12,859 bases of DNA, taken from JANSWY01 sp038525605. GTDB taxonomy: Bacteria; Bacteroidota; Bacteroidia; Cytophagales; Cyclobacteriaceae. A program made the translations under genes and the position numbers. Positions 6,892-12,859 of the stretch are shown one piece after another. Numbering within the stretch: position 1 is the first letter of the stretch; the number at the start of each line of letters is the position of its first letter. The notes below the pieces were generated by a model that saw nothing but the letters and a program-made list of their open reading frames with translations, ran no database searches and was not told the origin of the DNA. The stretch is taken from NCBI GenBank assembly GCA_038525605.1, contig JBCBHL010000209.1, positions 1 to 12,859 of the forward strand. The letters run 5' to 3'.

Positions 6892-7956
6892 TTACAACTC
6901 AAATATTTTCATCGCAAGCTCTGTCGTTTTCGTAATTTTATGTTCATTCCAAATAGAAGCCCCATTTACATTTATCAGAACGATGACTCCCTTCCGTTGA
7001 TCCTTATCCATTGCAATAAATGAAGTATGTGAAGGCGTAATTCCACCATGACAAATGATTCTTTTTTGCTTGCTGGTTCTGTAGCTTCTCCAAACAATTC
7101 CCTGGGTCGCCTGATAGTAATCGAACCATTCAATTGAAATACTATCACCCAAAGGATCGTGAGCAAGGTGCAAAAAGTCTAAGGGACTGTTTTGCTCTAT
7201 GTTTGCACTCATCCACGTGATCATGTCATTTACATTGGAAATCATCGCTCCGGCTGGCCATTGGAATTCCTGAAACTTGTGATAGTAGCAATCTTTTACT
7301 TCCCCATTCTTGCCCTCACATCGAACCCGACTTTCAATTGGAGCATCATCACGATTTACAAAAGTGCTTTGCATATCCAAAGGAATAAGAATTTCCTGAT
7401 GCAGAAGATCAGACCAAGTTCGACCATTTCGTTCAGTGATCATTTTAGCCAATAAAGCAATCGTCATATTGTTGTACTCCCAGTTAACTCCAGGGATATA
7501 ATCCAGTTCAAAACCTTTAAGGTATTTAGCGTATTTCTTATAGCCCACTAAAGGATTTTTCTTCATGCCTGAAGTATGTGTGACCAAATGACTTATTTTT
7601 ATCGTTTGGTTCTTGAAAGACTCTTTCTTGATTTCGAAATCCAGGTGTCGTTGAATGGGATCATCCAGTGACATATTTCCCTGTTGAAGTTCTCTGGAGA
7701 ATAATGCCGCTGTAAAGGTCTTACTGATAGAACCTATCTCATACAACGTTGAGCTGTTGTCTACAGCATTCAGTTTCCCATCGACAATTCTATATCCCAG
7801 TTTGATTTCCTCCTCACCATCAATCACACCAATTGCAATTTCGCAGTTGGGATACGTTTTGAGCTGGTTTTCAATGAAATTCCTGAGTTCATCGCCCTGA
7901 CCGAAAACAAAACATGAGTGTATGGTCAAGGTAAGCATCCAGATTGCTTTCTTCAT
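6892..7956 (-). CDS. Secreted serine hydrolase, beta-lactamase/PBP fold
   Basis: This is a 354-residue protein in the same superfamily (PF00144) as the gene at 5302-6747, but shorter and without the C-terminal extra domain. A Sec-type signal peptide (MKKAIWMLTLTIHSCFVFG, cleavage probably near Gly19-Gln20) directs export. The catalytic motifs are complete: Ser76-Ile-Ser-Lys79 (YEIGSISKTF), Tyr161-Asn-Asn (WEYNNMTIALLAKM) and His303-Gly-Gly (IICHGGITPS). LVTHTSGM lies near 124-131. The complete Tyr-X-Asn box contrasts with Tyr-Ser-Gly in the neighbour. The start is ATG at 7956, supported by the signal peptide. It is probably a periplasmic or extracellular peptidase or esterase. The 144-nt gap to the next gene contains a weak hairpin, so the two hydrolases may be transcribed separately. 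Confidence 0.9.
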   Translation of the reverse strand: MKKAIWMLTLTIHSCFVFGQGDELRNFIENQLKTYPNCEIAIGVIDGEEEIKLGYRIVDGKLNAVDNSSTLYEIGSISKTFTAALFSRELQQGNMSLDDPIQRHLDFEIKKESFKNQTIKISHLVTHTSGMKKNPLVGYKKYAKYLKGFELDYIPGVNWEYNNMTIALLAKMITERNGRTWSDLLHQEILIPLDMQSTFVNRDDAPIESRVRCEGKNGEVKDCYYHKFQEFQWPAGAMISNVNDMITWMSANIEQNSPLDFLHLAHDPLGDSISIEWFDYYQATQGIVWRSYRTSKQKRIICHGGITPSHTSFIAMDKDQRKGVIVLINVNGASIWNEHKITKTTELAMKIFEL

Positions 7957-8198
7957 GATTTATGTTTTTAAGCCATACACCCGAAACCCATCAAAGTTCA
8001 ATGCGCAAGGACCAATGCTCACAATAAATATCATTACTTACTCCATTATTCAGCTTTGAAGATATTTCAATAGTCATACTTACGGCCTTCGGTCCCGTAA
8101 ACGAGCAATAGTGAATTTTTGGCACCTGTTTTTCCTGTTGGTAATACTTCAGTCGATACTTAAACTGTCAATGCTTACAGACTTTGATGACACAGACA

Positions 8199-8408
8199 TT
8201 ACTCCAATTCTTCGCATTGAAAATCAAATATTTTAAATAAAAAGATAATGAATTCAGTCATACCTTCTTTGCTCTCAATTCTGAAGATATTATCACAATC
8301 TTCAAGATCAAAGTTCCATTTCGAATGCGGAAAAAGCTTGTCAATGTATGGTTGTAACTCATGAATTTCACATTCAGTGTTTACAGAAGTTTTATACACA
8401 TAAATCAT
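8199..8408 (-). CDS. Small conserved-type protein, function unknown (69 residues)
   Basis: The protein begins MIYVYKTSVNTECEIHEL and contains a central KWNFDLEDCDNIFRIES. The alternation of strand, helix and strand suggests a small ferredoxin-like alpha/beta fold similar in shape to HMA-type proteins, but there is no CXXC metal site. It has no membrane segment. The ATG at 8408 is preferred. A TTG at 8429 in the same frame would add seven residues. With the ATG, the gene overlaps the 3' end of the rhodanese gene by 17 nt, so it appears to be the last gene of the operon running from 9550. I recognise the NFDLEDCD style from Bacteroidota hypothetical proteins but know of no assigned function. 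Confidence 0.75.
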   Translation of the reverse strand: MIYVYKTSVNTECEIHELQPYIDKLFPHSKWNFDLEDCDNIFRIESKEGMTEFIIFLFKIFDFQCEELE

Positions 8409-8787
8409 TTTTCGGACTATTTTTTTCAATTACAGTCAGTAGATCAGACATTGCACCACCATTGAAAACCTTTTTAAACCCTTTCTCCCTAAGAATATTC
8501 TTTACTTCAACACTTCGTATTCCGTGAGAACAATAGGCTACATAGGTCTTCGTTGCATCTAATTCGACATAACGTTTCCTTATTGTACCCAGTGAAATAT
8601 TTAAAGAACCCTCAATATGCCCTTTTTTGTATTCTCTATCTGTTCGTACGTCAAGTAGGATGGCACCTTTTGAAATCTTTTTCCATAAGCTTTTGTCTAT
8701 TGTGTTGAAGCGATAAATCTTATTGAATGCCAGGAATAGAATAACAACTACCAGTGGAATGCTGATCATGATATAAACGGTCTTCAT
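8392..8787 (-). CDS. Membrane-anchored rhodanese-like sulfurtransferase
   Basis: This 131-residue protein has one N-terminal transmembrane segment (about 5-22, IMISIPLVVVILFLAF) followed by a single rhodanese domain (about 32-120). The landmarks are ILLDVRTDREYKKGHIEGSLNI (43-64) and the active loop Cys86-Ser-His-Gly-Ile-Arg91, which keeps the persulfide-forming Cys and the Cys-X4-Arg spacing. NGGAMSDLL follows in the usual C-terminal helix position. The N-terminus is expected in the cytoplasm, which would place the domain on the periplasmic side; the opposite topology cannot be excluded. Sulfur transfer, thiol-redox or phosphatase-like roles are all possible for the family. Its ATG overlaps the stop of the DUF3817 gene by 4 nt (ATGA), and its own 3' end overlaps the next small gene, so translation is probably coupled. 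Confidence 0.9.
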   Translation of the reverse strand: MKTVYIMISIPLVVVILFLAFNKIYRFNTIDKSLWKKISKGAILLDVRTDREYKKGHIEGSLNISLGTIRKRYVELDATKTYVAYCSHGIRSVEVKNILREKGFKKVFNGGAMSDLLTVIEKNSPKNDLCV

Positions 8788-9086
8788 AACCTGCTTAAAA
8801 TTTTACGGTCTATGTAAAAAGTACCAAACGGCACAATGCAGGCAATTAAAACCTTCCAAGTTGTAGTTCTGAATTTCCAATGATATTCTGTACCTACGCT
8901 AATGGTGTTAAAGACAAATAGCAAGAACAATAGCCCGTGTATCGGCCCTAAAATTGAAGATACAGTCGTAATACCATAAATATACTTAAGAGGCATAGAC
9001 ACAAAGACTAACGCAAGCAAAGAGGTACCTTCTAAAAACGCCAGCAATCGCAACCTACCTAAACTGGAATTGAAAAACTGTTTCAT
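8784..9086 (-). CDS. DUF3817 integral membrane protein
   Basis: This is a 100-residue inner-membrane protein. It has three hydrophobic segments at about 12-32 (LRLLAFLEGTSLLALVFVSM), 42-62 (ILGPIHGLLFLLFVFNTI) and 77-93. The Glu-Gly in the first segment, GPIHGLLF in the second, and the short length match the DUF3817 (YdzA-like) family, whose function is not established. It starts at ATG 9086, with TAATG overlapping the stop of the upstream four-helix protein gene by 1 nt. It ends with ATGA shared with the rhodanese gene. This packing indicates a single operon with strict co-expression. The C-terminal Lys/Arg-rich end suggests a cytoplasmic tail. Confidence 0.87.
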   Translation of the reverse strand: MKQFFNSSLGRLRLLAFLEGTSLLALVFVSMPLKYIYGITTVSSILGPIHGLLFLLFVFNTISVGTEYHWKFRTTTWKVLIACIVPFGTFYIDRKILSRL

Positions 9087-9550
9087 TAAAATGCCCTTAG
9101 TAGTGGTCTATTGGCTAATGGTGAAAATGGCCATGGAATCGCTATGAAGATTATTAGCAATCCAATCGAAAAGTAAGTTAGCATTGTACTGAACTTTTCA
9201 CTGTCAATTTTCTTTCGTTTTGCTTTTGCCGAACCAATCGTGATGAGCACTACTGCGCTAATCATCAGTATCAAGTGGAAGAGACCAAAAAATGTCAAAT
9301 TCCAATTATTAACTAAGGTTTTAAAATCTGAAAAGTAATATTGAATAACAGGACTTTTGATATATAAAAGCATACCAATGGTCAGCTGAATATGAGCAAT
9401 TGTTGCTGTCCAATGGCGAACTTTATTGTCAAAATGTGAGAAGTTGGATTGAGAGCGATATCCTTTATAAGCTCTGAAAATGGCGTAGCACAATGATATT
9501 AGGACAAGCCATCTAAACAATGAATGTAAAACAAGCACATTAGAGTACAT
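9086..9550 (-). CDS. Four-helix membrane protein, cytochrome b-like
   Basis: This 154-residue protein has four hydrophobic helices at about 8-27, 47-65, 84-106 and 122-142. Histidines sit in or at the edge of the membrane at positions 9 (VLHSLFRW), 53 (IAHIQLTIGM) and 92 (GLFHLILM), with further ones at 39 and 46. This pattern resembles small Bacteroidota proteins often labelled cytochrome b-like, where paired histidines could bind haem. Haem binding is not shown here. It is the first gene of the operon that continues with DUF3817, rhodanese and the 69-residue protein. A promoter-like sequence lies just upstream, and an inverted repeat covers its start region. The downstream rhodanese hints at redox or sulfur metabolism, but this is inference. 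Confidence 0.82.
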   Translation of the reverse strand: MYSNVLVLHSLFRWLVLISLCYAIFRAYKGYRSQSNFSHFDNKVRHWTATIAHIQLTIGMLLYIKSPVIQYYFSDFKTLVNNWNLTFFGLFHLILMISAVVLITIGSAKAKRKKIDSEKFSTMLTYFSIGLLIIFIAIPWPFSPLANRPLLRAF

Positions 9551-9551
9551 A

Positions 9552-9577
9552 ACCTTTGATTTTGTCTTTGCAAAGGT
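9552..9577. promoter_or_regulatory. Inverted repeat overlapping the operon promoter, candidate operator
   Basis: ACCTTTG (9552-9558) and CAAAGGT (9571-9577) are perfect 7-bp inverted arms with a 12-nt spacer. The right arm is itself part of a second palindrome, CTTTG-CAAAG (9566-9575). The repeat covers the candidate -7 element and the leader immediately before the ATG at 9550, where a bound protein would block transcription or initiation. The neighbouring AraC-type regulator is one candidate ligand, although that family usually prefers direct repeats. Confidence 0.4.
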
Positions 9578-9599
9578 GTGGATGACTATACTTATTCAA
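9571..9599 (-). promoter_or_regulatory. Candidate Bacteroidota-type promoter of the membrane/rhodanese operon
   Basis: Read leftward there is TTG (9599-9597), an 18-nt spacer, and CACCTTTG (9578-9571). These approximate the phylum consensus TTG at -33 and TAnnTTTG at -7, with TTTG intact and the leading T replaced by C. Transcription would start a few bases beyond 9571, giving a short leader before the ATG at 9550. Confidence 0.4.
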
Positions 9600-9619
9600 T
9601 AGAAGTATTCATTCCATTG

Positions 9620-10534
9620 TTAGGACTTTTCAATCAATTCCCGGAATTTTTTAGGCGAAACTCCCTCACATTTTTTAAAAAATCTTATGAAATAGGACAC
9701 ATCTAAATAGCCCATTTCATAGGATATCTCACTAATCGATAAGTTGGTTTGATAAAGAAGATACTTGATTTCTATGAGCTTAATCCCTTCGATGATTTCA
9801 GATGCAGATTTTGAAGTGGTTGCTTTTACGGACTTATTCAGATGATTTGGACTGATGTTCATTAATTTGGCAAAGTCAGCAACTTTTAAATTTTGTTTTA
9901 CTTTTTCATTTGCCAAAATTCTAAGTTGAGTTGTAATCTGATAAGATGCATTTTTCTCTTTATAATTCTCCAGTCTATATAGGATCCTTAACTCAACCAA
10001 TAAGGCGTAAAGATAGGAGTGGACAATATCCGGGTTGGGTCTTTCAAGGCTCTTAAATTCGGCAGCTAACCTTTGATAAACATTCAGAATGGCATTTTTG
10101 GAATCTTGTTTAACCCGAATAATTGGATAATTTCCATTGTTTAAAAATTGGAAATTCATAACTAACGAACGACTGCCAAATTCTCTAACCAATAAGTCAG
10201 GATGAAAATGACAAGTATATCCTTTAACCAAATTGGAAACATCATCGGTAGAAAAAACAGCGCCAGCTTGTATCACAACAATATCCTCCTTAGAAATTGT
10301 GTACTCTTTGAATCCAATTTTTGTTTTATAAGAACCTTCAGTTACATAAATCAAGGTGTGACTTTCTTCTCTTGACGGCAGTATAGGTTTTAGTTCGCTC
10401 TTACTGATATCCTCAATCTTTAAACAAAAAAAATCTTTTATACTTTTTTTGAATAGCATCTCCAATTCAGGACTTGCATTGAAGTATTCCTTACGGAAAC
10501 TTTCAGTGTCATATGTTTTTATATTCGACTTCAA
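9620..10534 (-). CDS. AraC-family transcriptional regulator
   Basis: This 304-residue cytoplasmic regulator has an N-terminal cupin-like sensing domain (about 20-180, including LIYVTEGSYKTKIGFKEYTI and VIQAGAVFS). The C-terminal AraC double helix-turn-helix spans about 205-304. Its first motif is VADFAKLMNISPNHLNKSVK, and its second is ISEISYEMGYLDVSYFIRFF followed by GVSPKKFREL. The start codon is TTG at 10534. A TAG lies in frame 9 nt upstream and the first internal Met is at residue 27, after residues (NIKTYDTESFRKEYF) that look like the normal family N-terminus. The gene is on the same strand as, and 69 nt upstream of, the membrane/rhodanese operon, with no convincing terminator between, so it may regulate and partly co-transcribe that operon. 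The ligand is unknown. Confidence 0.9.
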   Translation of the reverse strand: MKSNIKTYDTESFRKEYFNASPELEMLFKKSIKDFFCLKIEDISKSELKPILPSREESHTLIYVTEGSYKTKIGFKEYTISKEDIVVIQAGAVFSTDDVSNLVKGYTCHFHPDLLVREFGSRSLVMNFQFLNNGNYPIIRVKQDSKNAILNVYQRLAAEFKSLERPNPDIVHSYLYALLVELRILYRLENYKEKNASYQITTQLRILANEKVKQNLKVADFAKLMNISPNHLNKSVKATTSKSASEIIEGIKLIEIKYLLYQTNLSISEISYEMGYLDVSYFIRFFKKCEGVSPKKFRELIEKS

Positions 10535-10803
10535 TATTGTTGACTAATGAGATATTTTTTGCCTGAGGATAACATTAAATAAGGGTAAGGTAATAAATCA
10601 GTTCAAAACACTTCTGATACACCCTCTCTAAAAATGAGTAATTCAAATCCAATTGAAGGTATATGAAACCTACTTTATCAAGTACAATCGCAAGCGAAAG
10701 GTCACGACGAGAACCCATAGATCACCATTGCACGAATATTATGCTTCTCTATCAAATTCTAACCCAATAGAAATTATGATTTCATATACCCTGTTATACT
10801 TCG

Positions 10804-12859
10804 TTATTCTTCTGTATTGTAACCGATAGTGACATAGCTGTCGTTGAGAAGTTTTACCAGCAAAGGATCTCCTGCATCTTTGATATCCTCTGAACTAACA
10901 GGTTTTCCGGTTCCATAATTGACCTCCCAGTACTTTGACTTGTTCACTCCAAAAATCACCATTAGCTTACTTCCCTTGCCTATTTTTCGGGATGTCATAA
11001 ATGATTTTTTAATCGGAAACCTATAGTTTTTAAATGGCTCCAGCAGCTCTCGTTTTTCATTGTTTTTAGCATAACTGGCTCTCGCCAAATACTCAGATAA
11101 GTAAAAATAAGAACCATCAGGAAGTATTTCATATAGTTTCATAAACACATCCAAATCTTTCTTGTTTGTGGCTATATTCAGTTCACCTTCAAAAATCCCA
11201 TTGATAGAAACATCCTCATCGAATGGTTTTGTCATAAAGCTGATGGCATTTTCAGCGTTTATCTCCTCTCCTATTATTGCTCCTGAAAAGAATCCGTGTG
11301 CATCACTTTTGCTCCTCTTACTCAAATCAATCTCATAAGATATGGAGCCTTCACTTTTTGGTTGATCAGTCTTTAATTTGAATTTTTGACCATCGGTAAT
11401 ATCAGAAAGATAAAACTTGAAAAGCTTTGAATTCATACTTTCAAATGAAGAGCAATGCTGCCAGCTATTAGTTCCCATCACCTGGTAGTTTATCTTATCC
11501 TTCAGTAATTCGGGTTTTTTCTCGTCCTTCAGGATGTAATCAAACCATTGATAGGCCAATTCGTGAATACTGATAAGAGCAGCTTCATCAATTGTATACC
11601 CTGATAAAACTTTACTTGGATAATGTTGACCGCCTCCATGTGAGTATGGGCCAATCACCAGATAATGATTTGCTTTAGGATTGTGCTTATTATGTTCGTT
11701 GAAATAATATAGTGCGCCTATCTGATCAGCATCGTAATAACCAGTAGTGGATAACACAGGAATGTTAATGTTTTTGAATTCATCTTTGTAAGGAACCATG
11801 TCCTGCCAATAACGATCATAACTGGGGTGTTTCAGCCATCTTTGGAATATTTTATTATCTCCTTTATTGAGGATGCTATCAAGTTTATTGAATGCAAATC
11901 CTTTGAGATAATACTCATCATACGCCTTTTCATAATCACTGCTGGCAAATTCGAGTTCATCGGTAAACTTATTGTTACGCACATAATTAATCCATTGAAG
12001 CATGTAGCTCATGAATACATTATTTTGCATCGGATAGTCAATTCCAATACCTACAGATACTTGTGGAACGATGGTTTTTAATGCAGGATGTAACTTTTTT
12101 GTAGCTGACCACTGACTGAAACCCAAGTAGCTTCCACCCATCATACCGATATCTCCATTACACCACTTATGTTTGCTGATCCAATCTATAATCTGATAAG
12201 AATCTCTGCCATCGAATTCAAATGGAAGGATTTCGTTTTTACTGAGTCGCTTTCCCCGGGTGTTTACAGCTACCCCAACATATCCATTAACCGCTGCTCG
12301 TTTTGCGACCTCATAATCATAGGAACCTGCATAAATATTGTAAATGAAGATGGCAGGCAGTTTTCTTTTCGCTCCTTTTTTTCTGATCAGTAATGCCGTT
12401 ACCTCACCACCATTTCCAGTTTTGATCACGACGTTTTCCTGAATATCAAATATTCTTTTATCCTCCTCGTCCAAAAGCCTTTGAGCTAATTGTCCAGCTT
12501 TTGAATAAACTGAATATCGACCGTAGGTATTACATAAACTTTTTGCCTCACTAATCGAGAGACTGTCTTTGTCTTTGTATTCTAAAAGTGCTTTGTTAAA
12601 ACTTTCTTTTAAATCAGCGATTTTAGTATCGCTATTGATACTGCGTGTTACTTCCGGTTTCAATACATCTGCTAAGTTGATGTAAGAGTCGATAAAAGAC
12701 TTTTCGAAAGCTTCATTGAATGAAATCGACTGTTTTTGGCTTAGCTGACCAGCTTTTGCGAAAATTTTGTACAAAAACATTCGACCGGTACTCAATTTAT
12801 TGATGGTATAATTGTCAATGTACTGATCGATGCTGTTCTCTGCATTCTGATAGGCTTCT
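10804..12859 (-). CDS. CocE/NonD family hydrolase (X-Pro dipeptidyl-peptidase S15 type), 5' end missing
   Basis: The frame is open from the stop at 10804 through the right edge, giving 684 visible residues. A TTG at 12795 is only an internal codon, because 21 further residues (EAYQNAENSIDQYIDNY and on) precede it. Counting from the edge, residues about 1-135 are helical with no recognised domain. The alpha/beta hydrolase core follows, with nucleophile Ser243 in GMMGGSYLGFSQW (codon 12130-12132), acid Asp377 in STTGYYDADQ and base His407 in GPYSHGGG. A C-terminal beta-rich region (from about 460) matches the jelly-roll of PepX/CocE enzymes. The family includes X-Pro dipeptidyl peptidases, cocaine esterase and alpha-amino-acid esterases. 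The substrate here is not predictable. Any signal peptide would lie outside the window. Confidence 0.9.
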   Translation of the reverse strand, partial: EAYQNAENSIDQYIDNYTINKLSTGRMFLYKIFAKAGQLSQKQSISFNEAFEKSFIDSYINLADVLKPEVTRSINSDTKIADLKESFNKALLEYKDKDSLSISEAKSLCNTYGRYSVYSKAGQLAQRLLDEEDKRIFDIQENVVIKTGNGGEVTALLIRKKGAKRKLPAIFIYNIYAGSYDYEVAKRAAVNGYVGVAVNTRGKRLSKNEILPFEFDGRDSYQIIDWISKHKWCNGDIGMMGGSYLGFSQWSATKKLHPALKTIVPQVSVGIGIDYPMQNNVFMSYMLQWINYVRNNKFTDELEFASSDYEKAYDEYYLKGFAFNKLDSILNKGDNKIFQRWLKHPSYDRYWQDMVPYKDEFKNINIPVLSTTGYYDADQIGALYYFNEHNKHNPKANHYLVIGPYSHGGGQHYPSKVLSGYTIDEAALISIHELAYQWFDYILKDEKKPELLKDKINYQVMGTNSWQHCSSFESMNSKLFKFYLSDITDGQKFKLKTDQPKSEGSISYEIDLSKRSKSDAHGFFSGAIIGEEINAENAISFMTKPFDEDVSINGIFEGELNIATNKKDLDVFMKLYEILPDGSYFYLSEYLARASYAKNNEKRELLEPFKNYRFPIKKSFMTSRKIGKGSKLMVIFGVNKSKYWEVNYGTGKPVSSEDIKDAGDPLLVKLLNDSYVTIGYNTEE

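Noticed and set aside
8080..8100. Small hairpin TTACGG/CCGTAA with a 9-nt loop
   Set aside because: The stem is only 6 bp with no T run on either strand, so it is not a convincing terminator.
9588..9608. Inverted repeat ATACTT/AAGTAT after the AraC gene
   Set aside because: The AT-rich 6-bp stem is too weak for a terminator and overlaps the candidate operon promoter.
10575..10718. Leftward 47-residue ATG frame (MGSRRDLSLAIVLDK and on) in the gap between the hydrolase and AraC genes
   Set aside because: It is short, has no recognisable family and no supporting signals. It could be real but cannot be supported from sequence alone.
12169..12393. Rightward frames within the hydrolase gene (12169-12393 and 11827-12081)
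   Set aside because: They are opposite-strand shadows of the S15 hydrolase coding sequence.
1..12859. CRISPR arrays, tRNA or rRNA genes, insertion sequences, toxin-antitoxin or phage-defence modules
   Set aside because: I looked for regular repeats, cloverleaf-like sequences, transposase motifs and known defence domains on both strands and saw none.

Overview
This window is about 12.9 kb of chromosomal DNA, roughly 40% GC by eye. It looks like a member of the Bacteroidota, most likely a Cytophagales-type marine or soil gliding bacterium. The evidence is the 806-residue double-FtsX ABC permease typical of that phylum, a sigma-54 response regulator with the GAFTDA variant common there, weak or absent Shine-Dalgarno sequences, and an AraC regulator and SAP/DUF6434 protein of Bacteroidota style. 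The lineage is inferred from protein style, because no rRNA or other marker gene is present.

Left block (1-4300): the 5' part of a two-transmembrane sensor histidine kinase (leftward, cut by the window edge) overlaps the end of a sigma-54-dependent response regulator (leftward). Divergent from these is a large MacB/FtsX-like ABC permease (rightward). The 162-bp gap between regulator and permease holds a perfect 8-bp-arm palindrome close to the regulator start and a GG-N10-GC sigma-54-type promoter close to the permease start, about 120 bp apart. Together these read as a self-contained signalling unit: kinase, activator, enhancer, sigma-54 promoter, permease. The regulator lacks the usual Walker B glutamate (Asp-Gly instead of Asp-Glu). 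A 19-bp GC-rich perfect hairpin closes the block between convergent genes.

Middle block (4456-7956, all leftward): a SAP/DUF6434 protein with a GTG start, followed upstream by two tandem but divergent serine hydrolases of the beta-lactamase/penicillin-binding fold. One is a probable lipoprotein with a C-terminal beta domain and the other is a secreted single-domain enzyme.

Right block (8199-10534, all leftward): an AraC-family regulator with a TTG start lies upstream of a tightly packed four-gene operon. The operon encodes a four-helix membrane protein with intramembrane histidines, a DUF3817 membrane protein, a membrane-anchored rhodanese and a 69-residue small protein, with junction overlaps of 1, 4 and 17 nt. 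An inverted repeat overlaps the likely operon promoter.

Right edge (10804-12859): a CocE/X-Pro-dipeptidyl-peptidase-type alpha/beta hydrolase with a helical N-terminal region, whose start lies beyond the window.

No tRNA, rRNA, CRISPR array, insertion sequence or phage gene was seen. The most unusual item is the sigma-54 signalling unit. The rest is ordinary accessory gene content, with several gaps that may hold decayed gene fragments.
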